DNA from: Flavivirga eckloniae
Lineage (GTDB): Bacteria > Bacteroidota > Bacteroidia > Flavobacteriales > Flavobacteriaceae
Direction: 5' to 3'
DNA length: 64,000 nucleotides
NCBI RefSeq assembly: GCF_002886045.1
Contig: NZ_CP025791.1
Span: 3,921,001-3,985,000 of the forward strand
Part shown: one piece after another, positions 26,930 through 36,542 of the stretch
How the letters are laid out: each line of letters begins with the position of its first letter
Numbering within the stretch: position 1 is the first letter of the stretch
Made by a program: the position numbers and the translations under genes
Notes under the pieces: model-generated
What the model saw: the letters and a program-made list of their open reading frames with translations, nothing else
Told to the model about the DNA's origin: nothing
The model's database searches: none

Positions 26930-29900
26930 ATGAATATAAATTACAAAACCATTTTTGTTGTAGTTAACATGCTTATATTTAGTGCTTGTGCTACCTACAA
27001 GCCACAATATAAAAGCACGAATACAAGCAGCTCTTTTCCTGAAAAGGAGATAGCTCATTCCTTTTATTTAATAGGCGATGCCGGTAATTCACCATTAGAT
27101 TCCTCTTCAAAAGCGTTGCAGGCGTTTAAAGCTACATTAAATAAAGCATCAAAAAACAGTACCGCACTTTTTTTAGGGGATAACATATATCCGAAAGGGT
27201 TGCCTAAAAAGGATGAAGAAGGCAGAGCGTTTGCAGAACATCAGCTAAACATTCAAACAGAAGCCGTAAAAGACTTTAAGGGCAATGCCGTTTTTATTCC
27301 GGGAAATCACGATTGGTATAGTAATGGCCTAAAAGGCTTAAAAAGACAAGAAAAATACGTTGAAAACATTTTGGGTAAGAATACCTTTCTGCCGGAAAAT
27401 GGTTGTCCTATTGAAAAGGTAAATATTTCGGACGATATTGTTATGATTGTTGTTGACTCGGAATGGTATTTAACCAATTGGGACAAGCACCCAACCATAA
27501 ATGATAATTGCGAAATAAAAACTAGAACTAAGTTTTTTGATGAATTTGAAAGCCTAATAAAGAAAGCGCGGGGCAAAACAACTATTGTGGCCTTACATCA
27601 TCCCATGTTTACCAATGGGCCTCATGGTGGTCAGTATTCTTTTAGTAGCCATATGAAACCCATTCCGGTTTTAGGAACCCTAAAAAATGTAATACGCAAA
27701 ACAGGAGGTGTAACGATTGTAGATACTCAAAACAAAGCGTACAATGAGTTTAGAAAGCGTATTATCACGCTATCTCAAGAGAACGATAAAGTCGTTTTTG
27801 TATCTGGTCACGACCATAATCTGCAATACATTTTAAAAGATAACATACCGCAAATTGTCAGCGGATCGGGCTCTAAGGAAACGGCAACCCGCAATGCCGG
27901 GAAAGGTCAGTTTTCCTATGGAATACAAGGTTATGCTAGGCTTGATGTGTTTAAAGATGGATCATCGTATGTTCGTTTTTATTCAGCCGAAGATAATACC
28001 ATTGTCTTTCAAACCCAGGTTTTAGAAGGTGAGAAAACAAGAGTAAATAATAGTTATAAAGCATTTACCGAAAAAGAAGCCATAGCTTCGATATATTCCG
28101 AAGAAGAAGCCAGCAAGGGCGGTGTATATAGAATGTTATGGGGCAAGCGTTATCGTGATGCATTTAGAACAAAAGTTAAAGCGCCAACGGTAAGGCTCGA
28201 TACACTTTTTGGAGGGTTAACACCAGTTAGAAAGGGAGGTGGACATCAATCAAAATCCTTAAGATTAGAAGACGCTAAAGGAAGGGAATATGTTATGCGG
28301 GCGCTTCGAAAAAATGCCATTCAATATATACAAGCTGTGGCATTTAAAGATCAATATATAGAAGGACAATTCGATGACTCTTACACTGAAGGATTGTTGA
28401 TGGATATTTTTACCGGTTCTCACCCCTACGCGCCATTTACTATAGGAACACTAGCTGATGCAGTAGATGTTTATCACACCAATCCGGTACTTTATTACGT
28501 ACCTAAACAGGATAGATTGGGACAGTTTAATGACGAATTTGGAAATGAGCTTTATATGATTGAAGAACGAGCAAGCTCGGGTCATGGTGATAAGGCAAGT
28601 TTTGGATTTTCAAACAAACTTATTAGCACAGACGATTTGCTAAAAGAATTAAAGGAAGACGAAGATCATATTCTAGATGAGCCAGCTTATATAAGAGCGC
28701 GTTTGTTCGATATGCTTATTGGCGATTGGGACAGGCACGAAGACCAATGGCGTTGGGCAAAATTTAAGGAAAAAGGTAAGGATATATATCGCCCTATGCC
28801 AAGAGACCGTGATCAGGCGTTTTCGATTATGGCAGATGGTACTTTGCTTAGTTTTGTAACAAATATTATTCCTTCTTTACGATTGTTAAGGAGTTATAAA
28901 GAAGATTTAAAAAGTCCGAAATGGTTCAATTTAGAGCCCTATCCTTTAGATATGACTTTAATTAATCAATCTGGTAAAAGTGTTTGGGACGCACAGGTAA
29001 AGTATATTACAGAAAACCTTACAGATGCTGTTATTGATGCCGCGTTTTTAAATTTTCCGCCAGAAGTTAGTAAAGAAACCATAAAAGACATAAAACGTAA
29101 ACTTATCGGGAGGCGAACTAATTTACAGGTAATTTCTGATAAGTATTATAACCATATAAACAAGTTTGCTGTTGTTAAAGGAACAGATAAAGACGATTGG
29201 TTTCAAATAGAACGAATGCCAAATGGGAATACTAAAGTTACAGCTTATAGAATTAAAAATGATGAGAAGTCCGACGTGTTTCATGAAAGAACATACTCTT
29301 GTGATAATACTAAGGAAATCTGGATTTATGGACTAGACGATAAAGATGTGTTTGAGGTTTCTGGCGAAGGAAATAAACTCATACAAATTAGATTAATAGG
29401 TGGGCAAAATAATGACACCTATACCATTAAAAATGGTAAGCGGGTAATTGTTTACGATTATAAATCGAAGGCAAGTACATTTACTACCAACAAAGGACGA
29501 AAGAAGCTTACCGATGATTATGAAACAAATGTGTACGATTATAAAAAGCTAAAAAACAGTAGCAATCAATTAATTCCAATTATAGGTTCTAATCCTGACG
29601 ATGGTCTTAAAATAGGGTTCTCCAATACCTTAACCAATTTTGGTTTTGATCGTAACCCTTTTACATACAAACATATTATTTCCGGAGCATATTACTTCGC
29701 TACAGATGGATTCGATTTAGGATACAATGGTGAATTTTCCAATGTTGTTGGCACCATGAATTTAGGTTTGCAAGCTCAATTTACAAGCCCTAATTATGCT
29801 GTTAACTTCTTCGGATATGGTAATAATACCCCCAATCCGGAAGCCGATGAAAATGATGGTTTTGATGTAGGGTTAGATTATAACCGTGTTAAGTTAAGTA

Positions 29901-30634
29901 CATTAAAATTTGAACCATCGTTAATATGGCGAGGTCGTTTAGGAGCTAGTTTTAAGGTGGGAATATCGTACGAATCTTATGAAGTTGAAGAAACCGAAGG
30001 ACGTTTTATTAACGATCGGTTTATTGGAGATAATATGGAAGTCGAAAACGATTTTTGGGGAGTTGATGCCAAATACCAATATGAAAACTATGATAACAAA
30101 GCATTTCCAACTTTTGGAATGATGATAGCGTTGCAAACGGGATATAAAAATAATATAGACAAGTCTAAAGGGTTTGCGTATTTAATTCCAGAATTGAGTT
30201 TCGATTATAGATTGGTGCCCAGTGGTCAATTAGTACTGGCAACAAAACTAAAAGGTCATGTTAATTTTGGTGATGATTTTGAGTTTTACCAGGGCGCTAA
30301 TATAGGTGCCAATAACGGTTTAAGAGGCTATAGGAACGAACGGTTTACTGGTAAAAGCGCTTTTGTGCAAAGTACCGATTTGCGTTTGAATTTACGCAAA
30401 GTAAAAACTGGATTGCTCCCTTTAAATATTGGTTTGTATGGCGGCGTGGATTATGGTCGCGTATGGGTTGATAACGATACCTTGCTAACGCAAAGTGACC
30501 ATTCGAACGATTGGAACACTTCCATAGGTGGTGGTATTTTTGCCAATGCTGCAGATATGGTTACGTTAAACCTATCGGCATTTAATAGCGATGATGGCGT
30601 GCGTTTAGCTTTTAGACTAGGATTTGGGTTTTAA
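26930..30634 (+). CDS. Surface lipoprotein: metallophosphoesterase, kinase-like region and C-terminal beta-barrel
   Basis: 1234 residues with a lipoprotein signal (LIFSAC). Residues about 45-305 form a calcineurin-type phosphoesterase: GDAGN, GDNIYPKG, GNHDW, LHHP and GHDHN are all present. Residues about 424-640 look like an atypical kinase: a Gly-rich turn and a Lys-containing strand (GGGHQSKSLRLED, YVMRALRKN), a hinge-like ELYMIEERAS, GDWDRHEDQW near 597 and RDRDQAF near 624. About 880-1234 is a 16-strand-type barrel of the BamA/surface-antigen class, with GLRGYRNERFTG. The kinase reading is inference from motif spacing; the phosphatase and barrel are confident. Confidence 0.8.
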   Translation: MNINYKTIFVVVNMLIFSACATYKPQYKSTNTSSSFPEKEIAHSFYLIGDAGNSPLDSSSKALQAFKATLNKASKNSTALFLGDNIYPKGLPKKDEEGRAFAEHQLNIQTEAVKDFKGNAVFIPGNHDWYSNGLKGLKRQEKYVENILGKNTFLPENGCPIEKVNISDDIVMIVVDSEWYLTNWDKHPTINDNCEIKTRTKFFDEFESLIKKARGKTTIVALHHPMFTNGPHGGQYSFSSHMKPIPVLGTLKNVIRKTGGVTIVDTQNKAYNEFRKRIITLSQENDKVVFVSGHDHNLQYILKDNIPQIVSGSGSKETATRNAGKGQFSYGIQGYARLDVFKDGSSYVRFYSAEDNTIVFQTQVLEGEKTRVNNSYKAFTEKEAIASIYSEEEASKGGVYRMLWGKRYRDAFRTKVKAPTVRLDTLFGGLTPVRKGGGHQSKSLRLEDAKGREYVMRALRKNAIQYIQAVAFKDQYIEGQFDDSYTEGLLMDIFTGSHPYAPFTIGTLADAVDVYHTNPVLYYVPKQDRLGQFNDEFGNELYMIEERASSGHGDKASFGFSNKLISTDDLLKELKEDEDHILDEPAYIRARLFDMLIGDWDRHEDQWRWAKFKEKGKDIYRPMPRDRDQAFSIMADGTLLSFVTNIIPSLRLLRSYKEDLKSPKWFNLEPYPLDMTLINQSGKSVWDAQVKYITENLTDAVIDAAFLNFPPEVSKETIKDIKRKLIGRRTNLQVISDKYYNHINKFAVVKGTDKDDWFQIERMPNGNTKVTAYRIKNDEKSDVFHERTYSCDNTKEIWIYGLDDKDVFEVSGEGNKLIQIRLIGGQNNDTYTIKNGKRVIVYDYKSKASTFTTNKGRKKLTDDYETNVYDYKKLKNSSNQLIPIIGSNPDDGLKIGFSNTLTNFGFDRNPFTYKHIISGAYYFATDGFDLGYNGEFSNVVGTMNLGLQAQFTSPNYAVNFFGYGNNTPNPEADENDGFDVGLDYNRVKLSTLKFEPSLIWRGRLGASFKVGISYESYEVEETEGRFINDRFIGDNMEVENDFWGVDAKYQYENYDNKAFPTFGMMIALQTGYKNNIDKSKGFAYLIPELSFDYRLVPSGQLVLATKLKGHVNFGDDFEFYQGANIGANNGLRGYRNERFTGKSAFVQSTDLRLNLRKVKTGLLPLNIGLYGGVDYGRVWVDNDTLLTQSDHSNDWNTSIGGGIFANAADMVTLNLSAFNSDDGVRLAFRLGFGF

Positions 30635-31092
30635 ATCCTGAACTCGTTTCAGGGTCTCATTAATTGAATCTTAAAATATAGTGTGTTTGCCGTTAGAATT
30701 TGGCTGTTTTTATATCGAGTTCTTTTTCTAATAATTAATAGATTATAGAAGTGATTCATCCTTTAGCATAATTTTTATGACTAAACCTATAATAAATTCT
30801 TTACTTCTTTGTTTTTAAAACCTACCAGGTTTTTAAGCCTATCAGGGCTCTTATATTTTGATAACTAACTCAATACTATTTGTTGACTAATTGAACGCAT
30901 TTTTTAGTTAAATAATGGGCTATGATTAATCCAAGTGATTTTGATAAAAAGATTCAACTTTCTGCAGCTATTAAATACCATAAAGGGGCTTTTTGTTCTT
31001 TTTCCACGTTTGTCAAAAAAATAGAGGCGTTAATCAAAATAGATTAACATCTCTATGTGTATTATCTATTTTCGAAGAAATAAAATAAAATT
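30635..31092. other. Intergenic region with palindromes
   Basis: 458 bp. A CCTGAA-CTCG-TTTCAGG hairpin lies directly after the stop at 30637, an AAAACCT-ACC-AGGTTTT palindrome lies at about 30818-30834, and a hairpin lies at 31021-31056. A 41-codon frame (30922-31047, opening MINPSDFDKKI) is unrecognised and overlaps that hairpin, so I do not call it a gene. Confidence 0.4.
31021..31056 (+). promoter_or_regulatory. Hairpin upstream of the serine hydrolase gene
   Basis: A 15-base stem interrupted by one two-base mismatch (ATAGAGGCGTTAATC / GATTAACATCTCTAT) around AAAATA. No T-tract follows. It lies 36 bp before the hydrolase start and may be a leader structure or a degenerate terminator. Confidence 0.35.
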
Positions 31093-32211
31093 ATGACTTC
31101 TATCACACTCAAAATTATATTAGTTGCTATTTTTTTAACCTTAGCATCTATGTGTTTTAATACCTTGAAAGCACAAGGAAACCTTCAAGGCAAAATTGAA
31201 AATGACAAAATCGCTATTCTTTTGGAGGAAAACCTTGCTTTTTTTCCTAATAAAACAGAAATCTCACTCGCTTTAATAAATGGCAAACAAAGTGAGTTTT
31301 TTGGGGTTATTCGAAAAAATGACACCCTACAAATCGAAACCAATCAAAATGCTATTTTTGAAATAGGTTCTATTACAAAAGTATTTACATCTACGCTTTT
31401 TTCTGAATTGGTTATCGAAAAGAAATTATCATTGAATGATCATGTTTTAGATTTGCTTCCTTTTCAGTTGGAAAGTCCCTCCAAGGAACAAACAAGCATA
31501 ACATTAAAAATGTTAGCTAATCATACTTCAGGATTGCCTTCTCTACCTCAAAATATAATGCCTTTAATAGCTCTTGACGAAAGCGATCCTTACCGTTCTT
31601 ATACTTCAGATAAATTATATGAATATTTAAAAACTGATTTCAAAACAAAAACTGCTGCGGGTAAAAAAAGTGTTTACTCTAATCTTGGTACGGGATTATT
31701 AGGCCATTTATTAACACTGAAAACCAAAAAAAGCTATGAAGAGCTTTTACAGGAAAAAATATTCAAGCCTTTAGGGATGAATAACTCTACCACGATTTTG
31801 AAACAAATTCCAGAAACTAATCTAGTTAAAGGACTCGATCCACAAGGGCAGGTAACATCCAATTGGAATTTTGATGCTCTTGAAGGTGCTGGTGCAATAA
31901 AATCGAGTGTAACAGATTTAGAAAAATTTGCAAGAAAACATATGGAGAATTCTACCGTTTATAATTTGACACAAAAAGTTACGCATATAGAAAACAAGCA
32001 AGTTTCCCTAGGATTGGGTTGGCACATTATTAGCCAAGGTGATCAGGAAATCCTTTTTCACAATGGAGGAACAGGAGGATATACTTCATGTATGCTTATC
32101 AACAAACGCACACAAAAAAGTGTTATTATGCTCACCAATATTTCTGCTTTTCACCCCAAAAGCCAATCTATAGATTCTTTGTGTTTTAAAATCCTTAATC
32201 TTATCAATTAA
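31093..32211 (+). CDS. Serine hydrolase, class C beta-lactamase / DD-peptidase fold
   Basis: A 372-residue exported protein with an N-terminal hydrophobic signal (LVAIFLTLASMCFNTLKAQG). The SxxK motif is SITK (about residues 94-97), the YxN motif is YSN, and an HxG-type third motif is HNGGTGG. The family covers penicillin-binding, esterase and beta-lactamase activities that sequence cannot separate. A LytS-type kinase and a LytTR regulator follow on the same strand, so cell-wall signalling is a possible link (inference). Confidence 0.88.
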   Translation: MTSITLKIILVAIFLTLASMCFNTLKAQGNLQGKIENDKIAILLEENLAFFPNKTEISLALINGKQSEFFGVIRKNDTLQIETNQNAIFEIGSITKVFTSTLFSELVIEKKLSLNDHVLDLLPFQLESPSKEQTSITLKMLANHTSGLPSLPQNIMPLIALDESDPYRSYTSDKLYEYLKTDFKTKTAAGKKSVYSNLGTGLLGHLLTLKTKKSYEELLQEKIFKPLGMNNSTTILKQIPETNLVKGLDPQGQVTSNWNFDALEGAGAIKSSVTDLEKFARKHMENSTVYNLTQKVTHIENKQVSLGLGWHIISQGDQEILFHNGGTGGYTSCMLINKRTQKSVIMLTNISAFHPKSQSIDSLCFKILNLIN

Positions 32212-32291
32212 ATAAAGGACTAATAATTCTAAAACTACTAAATTACCGAAGAATTTAGTTGAAGCACATATAAAACAAGTGACCTGAATTT

Positions 32292-33347
32292 ATGATGAAG
32301 AAAACATTTAAAAGCTGGATTTTTATTGCACACTTCACTTTTTGGGGTGCGCATTGGAGTCTTGCATTTTTAGGTTTTAAAAACCTTTCTTGGAATGGTT
32401 TTTCTATCGAAAACAATTTATTGTACATTGCTTTTGCTTATGGAATTTTAAGTAACATGTTACTGTTTTATTGGCAGTACTTTTTTACAGTTCCTTGTTT
32501 TTTTATAAAAAACAAAATTTCAAAATTTCTGTTGTCAACCATACTCTTTTTTGTTTTAATTAGTAGTGCCGAAGGATATTTGAACTATTACTATACTATT
32601 ACTAACAATGTTTTAGATGAAGGATTTACTTTTTTTGAGTTTTTTATTATTTGGTTATTTCCAGACTTTGTTTTTAATGTTTTTTATACTTTTTTAGGAT
32701 TTTTATTCCGGTTCCCTTTAGAGTATTTCAAATCAGAAAAAATAAAACAAGAGCTTTTGAAAGAGACGCACAATAGCGAACTCAAATATTTGAAAGCGCA
32801 ACTTAATCCTCATTTCTTATTTAATGGCATTAATAGTATTTATCACCTCATAGAAAAGAATAGTGCACTCGCAAAGAACACATTACTTCAATTTTCTAAC
32901 TTACTCCGCTATCAACTATATGAAAGTGGAACTCAAAAAATCGCTTTAAATAAGGAGCTAGGTTATATTTTACAATATATTGAAATAGAGAAAATTAGGA
33001 AAGGCGACGATATTATATTAGTATGTGATATTGCTAATAAAAATGAAAAACAACAGATAGCCCCGTTACTGCTTATACCATTTATCGAAAATGCCTTTAA
33101 ACATTTGAGTGATGATGATAACCCTAGCAAAAATAGAGTAACTATCTTTATAAAAGAGATTGATAAGGTACTAACTTGCAAGATAGAAAACACTTTTGAT
33201 TTACAGGAAAACAATCAAAATGTTGGAGGTATTGGATTAAAAAATGTACAACGAAGATTAGCGCTCTTATATCCAGATCGACACAGCTTAAATATCATTC
33301 AAAAAGGAAATGTCTATCAGGTATTTCTAAAAATATATTTTAAATGA
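32292..33347 (+). CDS. LytS/YehU-type sensor histidine kinase
   Basis: A 351-residue kinase with four membrane spans in the first 150 residues. The His_kinase domain carries LKAQLNPHFLFNGINSI (phosphorylated His at about 173) and LLRYQLYES. The HATPase part has PFIENAFKH and GGIGLKNVQRRL. This group phosphorylates LytTR response regulators; its partner starts inside its stop codon (4-bp overlap). Confidence 0.93.
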   Translation: MMKKTFKSWIFIAHFTFWGAHWSLAFLGFKNLSWNGFSIENNLLYIAFAYGILSNMLLFYWQYFFTVPCFFIKNKISKFLLSTILFFVLISSAEGYLNYYYTITNNVLDEGFTFFEFFIIWLFPDFVFNVFYTFLGFLFRFPLEYFKSEKIKQELLKETHNSELKYLKAQLNPHFLFNGINSIYHLIEKNSALAKNTLLQFSNLLRYQLYESGTQKIALNKELGYILQYIEIEKIRKGDDIILVCDIANKNEKQQIAPLLLIPFIENAFKHLSDDDNPSKNRVTIFIKEIDKVLTCKIENTFDLQENNQNVGGIGLKNVQRRLALLYPDRHSLNIIQKGNVYQVFLKIYFK

Positions 33348-34036
33348 TCATATTGAAATGCCTTATTGTAGATGATGAACCCTTAGCTAGAGAAGCTATA
33401 AAAGGGTATTGTCATGAAATTTCATATCTAGAGGTCATTGGGGTTTGCAAAAATGTTAGACAAGCTCAAACATTTTTGCAAGAAAATTACATAGATATTT
33501 TATTTCTAGATATTCAAATGCCAATAATTACAGGCATAGAATGGCTTAAAACACAGAAAGATACTCCTGCGATCATTATGACAACAGCATACTCAGAATA
33601 CGCATTAGAAAGCTACGACTTCAATGTGATTGATTATTTGGTAAAACCTATTTCATTTGAACGTTTCAAACAATCAGTAGAGAAAGTGTGTAATCTTATG
33701 TATGAAAAGACCTTGGAAAGCCATTTGTTTATTAAACAGGATAAAGAAATAAAAAAAGTAAAATTGAGTAACATTTTATATATAGAAGCACAACAAAATT
33801 ACGTTAAAATTGTAACCATAGATGAAACCCTCATCACTCATAGTACTCTTAAAGGTATTAAGGCCTTATTGCCAGAAAAAGATTTTATAAAAATCCATAA
33901 GTCATTTTTGGTAGCTTTACATAAAATTGACAAAATCTTAGATAATAAAGTTTTTATAAGAGAACATATATTACCATTAAGTATACGCCTTAAAAAAGAA
34001 GTAACAACAAAAGTTAAATCAAATAAACATCATTAA
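33344..34036 (+). CDS. LytTR-family response regulator
   Basis: 230 residues. The receiver domain (about 3-120) has the phosphoacceptor Asp in FLDIQMP and the switch Lys in YLVKPI. A C-terminal LytTR DNA-binding domain follows (IKKVKLSNILYIEAQQNYVKIV through FIKIHKSFLVAL). It is translated by 4-bp overlap with the kinase. Targets are unknown; the serine hydrolase upstream is a candidate. Confidence 0.93.
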   Translation: MIILKCLIVDDEPLAREAIKGYCHEISYLEVIGVCKNVRQAQTFLQENYIDILFLDIQMPIITGIEWLKTQKDTPAIIMTTAYSEYALESYDFNVIDYLVKPISFERFKQSVEKVCNLMYEKTLESHLFIKQDKEIKKVKLSNILYIEAQQNYVKIVTIDETLITHSTLKGIKALLPEKDFIKIHKSFLVALHKIDKILDNKVFIREHILPLSIRLKKEVTTKVKSNKHH

Positions 34037-34079
34037 TGTAATTGTTCTCTAAATAGGGGGCTTGTATACTAGTAGTTAC

Positions 34080-34937
34080 TTAATCTAGCTTGAATTCATA
34101 CAAATTCCCGCCATCACCATGAGCCTTTTCATCGGTAATGTAAACTGTGTTTTTATCTTTAAAACAAATACTTTCTTTTTGCGATTCGTATTTAAAATCA
34201 TATTGTTTAAAAGTACCATTAAAGAAATCATTTGAAGTGAAATTGATAAACACAAAAAACGATTTTTGGGTTAATAGCACCATTTGCTTGCCGTCATCAC
34301 TTATATCGGCTGAGGTTACCCAGCAATTGGACGTATTACAAGAACTAAACGTACTAATCAACTCAGCGACATGATTACCTTTTTTAGCAGGGATCTTATA
34401 TAAGTGTGTTTTACCAAAATCGTTTTTCACACGACTTTTGGTAAACAAATACAAACTATCATTATAATGAAAGAACGCCTCGCAATCGAAATGCATTTTT
34501 TTCTTTTTAGGAGGGAATTTTTCCTGATTCGAATACTTAAAAGAAATACGTTCAACAGCAGCTTTATCAGAACCCTTTAAAGCCTCCGCACTAACCTTAA
34601 GAATGACTAAATTTTTACGTTTATTAGTATTGTTACCAAAATCACCAATATAAAGATTACCTTCATTATCTGATGATAAATCTTCCCAATCATGATTTTT
34701 GGCGTCAATTTTCAGCTCCTTTTCTATGATTCCGTTTCTATTCAAACCATAAATTTTAGAGCTGTTTCCGCTATCATTCAACATCCATATTACATCCGAT
34801 TTTGTAGTGGTATCTATTCCTGAAGCTTCATTTAAGACTTTAGGTAAATCGGCAATTACATGAGTGCTATCCTGATTGCAGGAAACTGTTAATAGTATTG
34901 CTAACAAAAGAAATTTATTCATTTGGGCTTTCATCAT
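34080..34937 (-). CDS. Lipoprotein with beta-propeller-like repeats, unknown function
   Basis: 285 residues, or 280 if translation starts at the ATG at 34922 (MNKFLLLAILLTVSC), which gives a better signal peptide. Lipobox LTVSC. The mature part has recurring short strands and turns (NLYIGDFGNNTNKRKNLVI, DSLYLFTKSRV, TVYITDEKAHGDGGNLYEFKLD), consistent with a beta-propeller. No enzyme motif was recognised. It is divergent from the FAD oxidoreductase gene, with a 33-bp gap. Confidence 0.65.
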   Translation of the reverse strand: MMKAQMNKFLLLAILLTVSCNQDSTHVIADLPKVLNEASGIDTTTKSDVIWMLNDSGNSSKIYGLNRNGIIEKELKIDAKNHDWEDLSSDNEGNLYIGDFGNNTNKRKNLVILKVSAEALKGSDKAAVERISFKYSNQEKFPPKKKKMHFDCEAFFHYNDSLYLFTKSRVKNDFGKTHLYKIPAKKGNHVAELISTFSSCNTSNCWVTSADISDDGKQMVLLTQKSFFVFINFTSNDFFNGTFKQYDFKYESQKESICFKDKNTVYITDEKAHGDGGNLYEFKLD

Positions 34938-34970
34938 TTATAATGCTAAATTTACGCAGTAATTTTTAAT

Positions 34971-36182
34971 ATGAAGGAATACGACGTTATTATTGTAGGA
35001 GGTGGAGCAGCAGGTTTTTTTGCTGCCATTAATATTGCAGAGTTTAATCCGGGTTTAAAAGTAGCTATTTTAGAGCGGGCTAAAGAAGGGCTTCAAAAGG
35101 TAAAAATATCTGGAGGCGGGCGTTGTAATGTTACCCATGCGGAGTTTATACCTTCGGAATTGGTGCAAAACTATCCGAGAGGAGAAAAGGAGCTACTGGG
35201 ACCGTTTCATCAGTTTATGACCGGAGATACAATGGAGTGGTTTGATAAACGGGGAGTAGAATTAAAAATTGAAGATGATGGGCGTATATTTCCTGTGTCG
35301 AATTCATCGCAAACCATTATTGATTGCTTTTTAAATGAAGCAAAAAAGAATGGCGTTGAGATATTGTACAATCATGTCGTAAAGTCGATTCAAAAACACA
35401 ACGAATTATGGGAGCTGGAAACGGCTCAAGGTACTTTTACATCACAAAAAATACTAATAGCAACAGGTAGTAGTCCAAAAGTTTGGAGTCTTGTAGAATC
35501 TTTAGGACATACCATTGTACAGCCCGTACCTTCACTTTTTACGTTCGATATTAAAGATCCACGCATTAAAGATATTCCAGGGGTTGTAGCCCAAAATGTA
35601 GCGGTTAAGGTGGTTGGTAGTCAATTAGAGTCCGAAGGACCATTGCTTATCACTCATGTTGGTATGAGTGCTCCGGCAATTTTAAAACTTTCAGCTTTTG
35701 GTGCTTTGGAACTGGCAAAACGTGATTATAAATTTCAAATAGAAATTGATTTCATCAGACAAACTTTCGAAGATTGCTTGGATACTTTAAAAACATTTAA
35801 ACAAGATTTAGCCAAGAAAACTGTATTTAAGTTTGCGCAATATGATTTGCCTAAACGGTTGTGGCAACAATTAGTGTTAGCGTCTAATATCGCAACAACG
35901 ACGACTTGGGCAGATACAAACAAACAACAATTGGAAGCATTAGCATCGCAACTAACACAAGCCGTTTTTAATGTAACCGGCAAAAGTACCTTTAAAGAAG
36001 AGTTTGTTACAGCTGGAGGTATCAATTTAAAAGAGGTTAATTTTAAAACCTTCGAAAGTAAACTTCATAACAACCTGTATTTTGCTGGCGAAATATTAAA
36101 TATAGATGCCATAACCGGTGGTTTTAATTTTCAGAATGCATGGACTGGGGCTTATATTGTTGCGAAGTCTATTGCAGATTAA
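34971..36182 (+). CDS. HI0933-like (BaiN/YhiN-type) FAD oxidoreductase
   Basis: A 403-residue cytosolic flavoprotein. The N-terminal dinucleotide site is VIIVGGGAAGFFAAI, then KVKISGGGRCNVTH, a signature of the HI0933/aminoacetone oxidase-like family. The C-terminal FAD segment is YFAGEILNIDAITGGFNFQNA. The substrate is uncertain for most members. It is monocistronic, with the MITE-like element just downstream. Confidence 0.9.
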   Translation: MKEYDVIIVGGGAAGFFAAINIAEFNPGLKVAILERAKEGLQKVKISGGGRCNVTHAEFIPSELVQNYPRGEKELLGPFHQFMTGDTMEWFDKRGVELKIEDDGRIFPVSNSSQTIIDCFLNEAKKNGVEILYNHVVKSIQKHNELWELETAQGTFTSQKILIATGSSPKVWSLVESLGHTIVQPVPSLFTFDIKDPRIKDIPGVVAQNVAVKVVGSQLESEGPLLITHVGMSAPAILKLSAFGALELAKRDYKFQIEIDFIRQTFEDCLDTLKTFKQDLAKKTVFKFAQYDLPKRLWQQLVLASNIATTTTWADTNKQQLEALASQLTQAVFNVTGKSTFKEEFVTAGGINLKEVNFKTFESKLHNNLYFAGEILNIDAITGGFNFQNAWTGAYIVAKSIAD

Positions 36183-36542
36183 CATTTCCCCTCTAAAAAG
36201 AGGGGTAAGGGCAATGTCGTTTAGTTAAGAGTTTTTAAGTTCTCAATGTCAGATTGGGCCTTTCGTCTACGCTCAAGACAGGCTAAAGTCGAAACCTCTT
36301 TATTCATTGATGTTAAAAAGTTCTCGACTGCGCTTGAACAGACATAAATTTCCTTAACTAAATGACATTGGGGGTAAGGGGTGTGCTCTTAATAAAACTT
36401 TAAGTTTATATGAAAATATATCATAATTATAAATTAAAGGACACTGCGTCTCATTTTTCTAAGGCTTAGGAAGTTTACAAAGCAATAATGGGTGATATGA
36501 AAAAAAAAGATAATGAAGGAATTCTAAAAACAAATTTTTTAA
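36183..36542. other. Intergenic region containing the MITE-like insertion
   Basis: Besides the element at 36212-36370, a CCCCTCT-AAAA-AGAGGGG hairpin (36188-36205) lies directly after the oxidoreductase gene and is a likely terminator. Its right arm runs into the left target duplication, so the insertion sits just behind the terminator. 36381-36542 shows nothing further. Confidence 0.5.
36212..36370. mobile_element. MITE-like element with terminal inverted repeats and 10-bp target duplication
   Basis: An 18-bp terminal inverted repeat (36212-36229 and 36353-36370, 17/18 matching, CAATGTCrTTTAGTTAAG) bounds 159 bp. The same 10 bases, GGGGTAAGGG, lie immediately outside both ends (36202-36211 and 36371-36380). 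The interior has no gene and includes two pieces of the dispersed GCGCAGTCGA-type repeat. It is a non-autonomous element, and the transposase that moved it is not in this window. Confidence 0.75.

Noticed and set aside
30922-31047. 41-codon frame upstream of the serine hydrolase
   Set aside because: It overlaps a hairpin and matches nothing I know.
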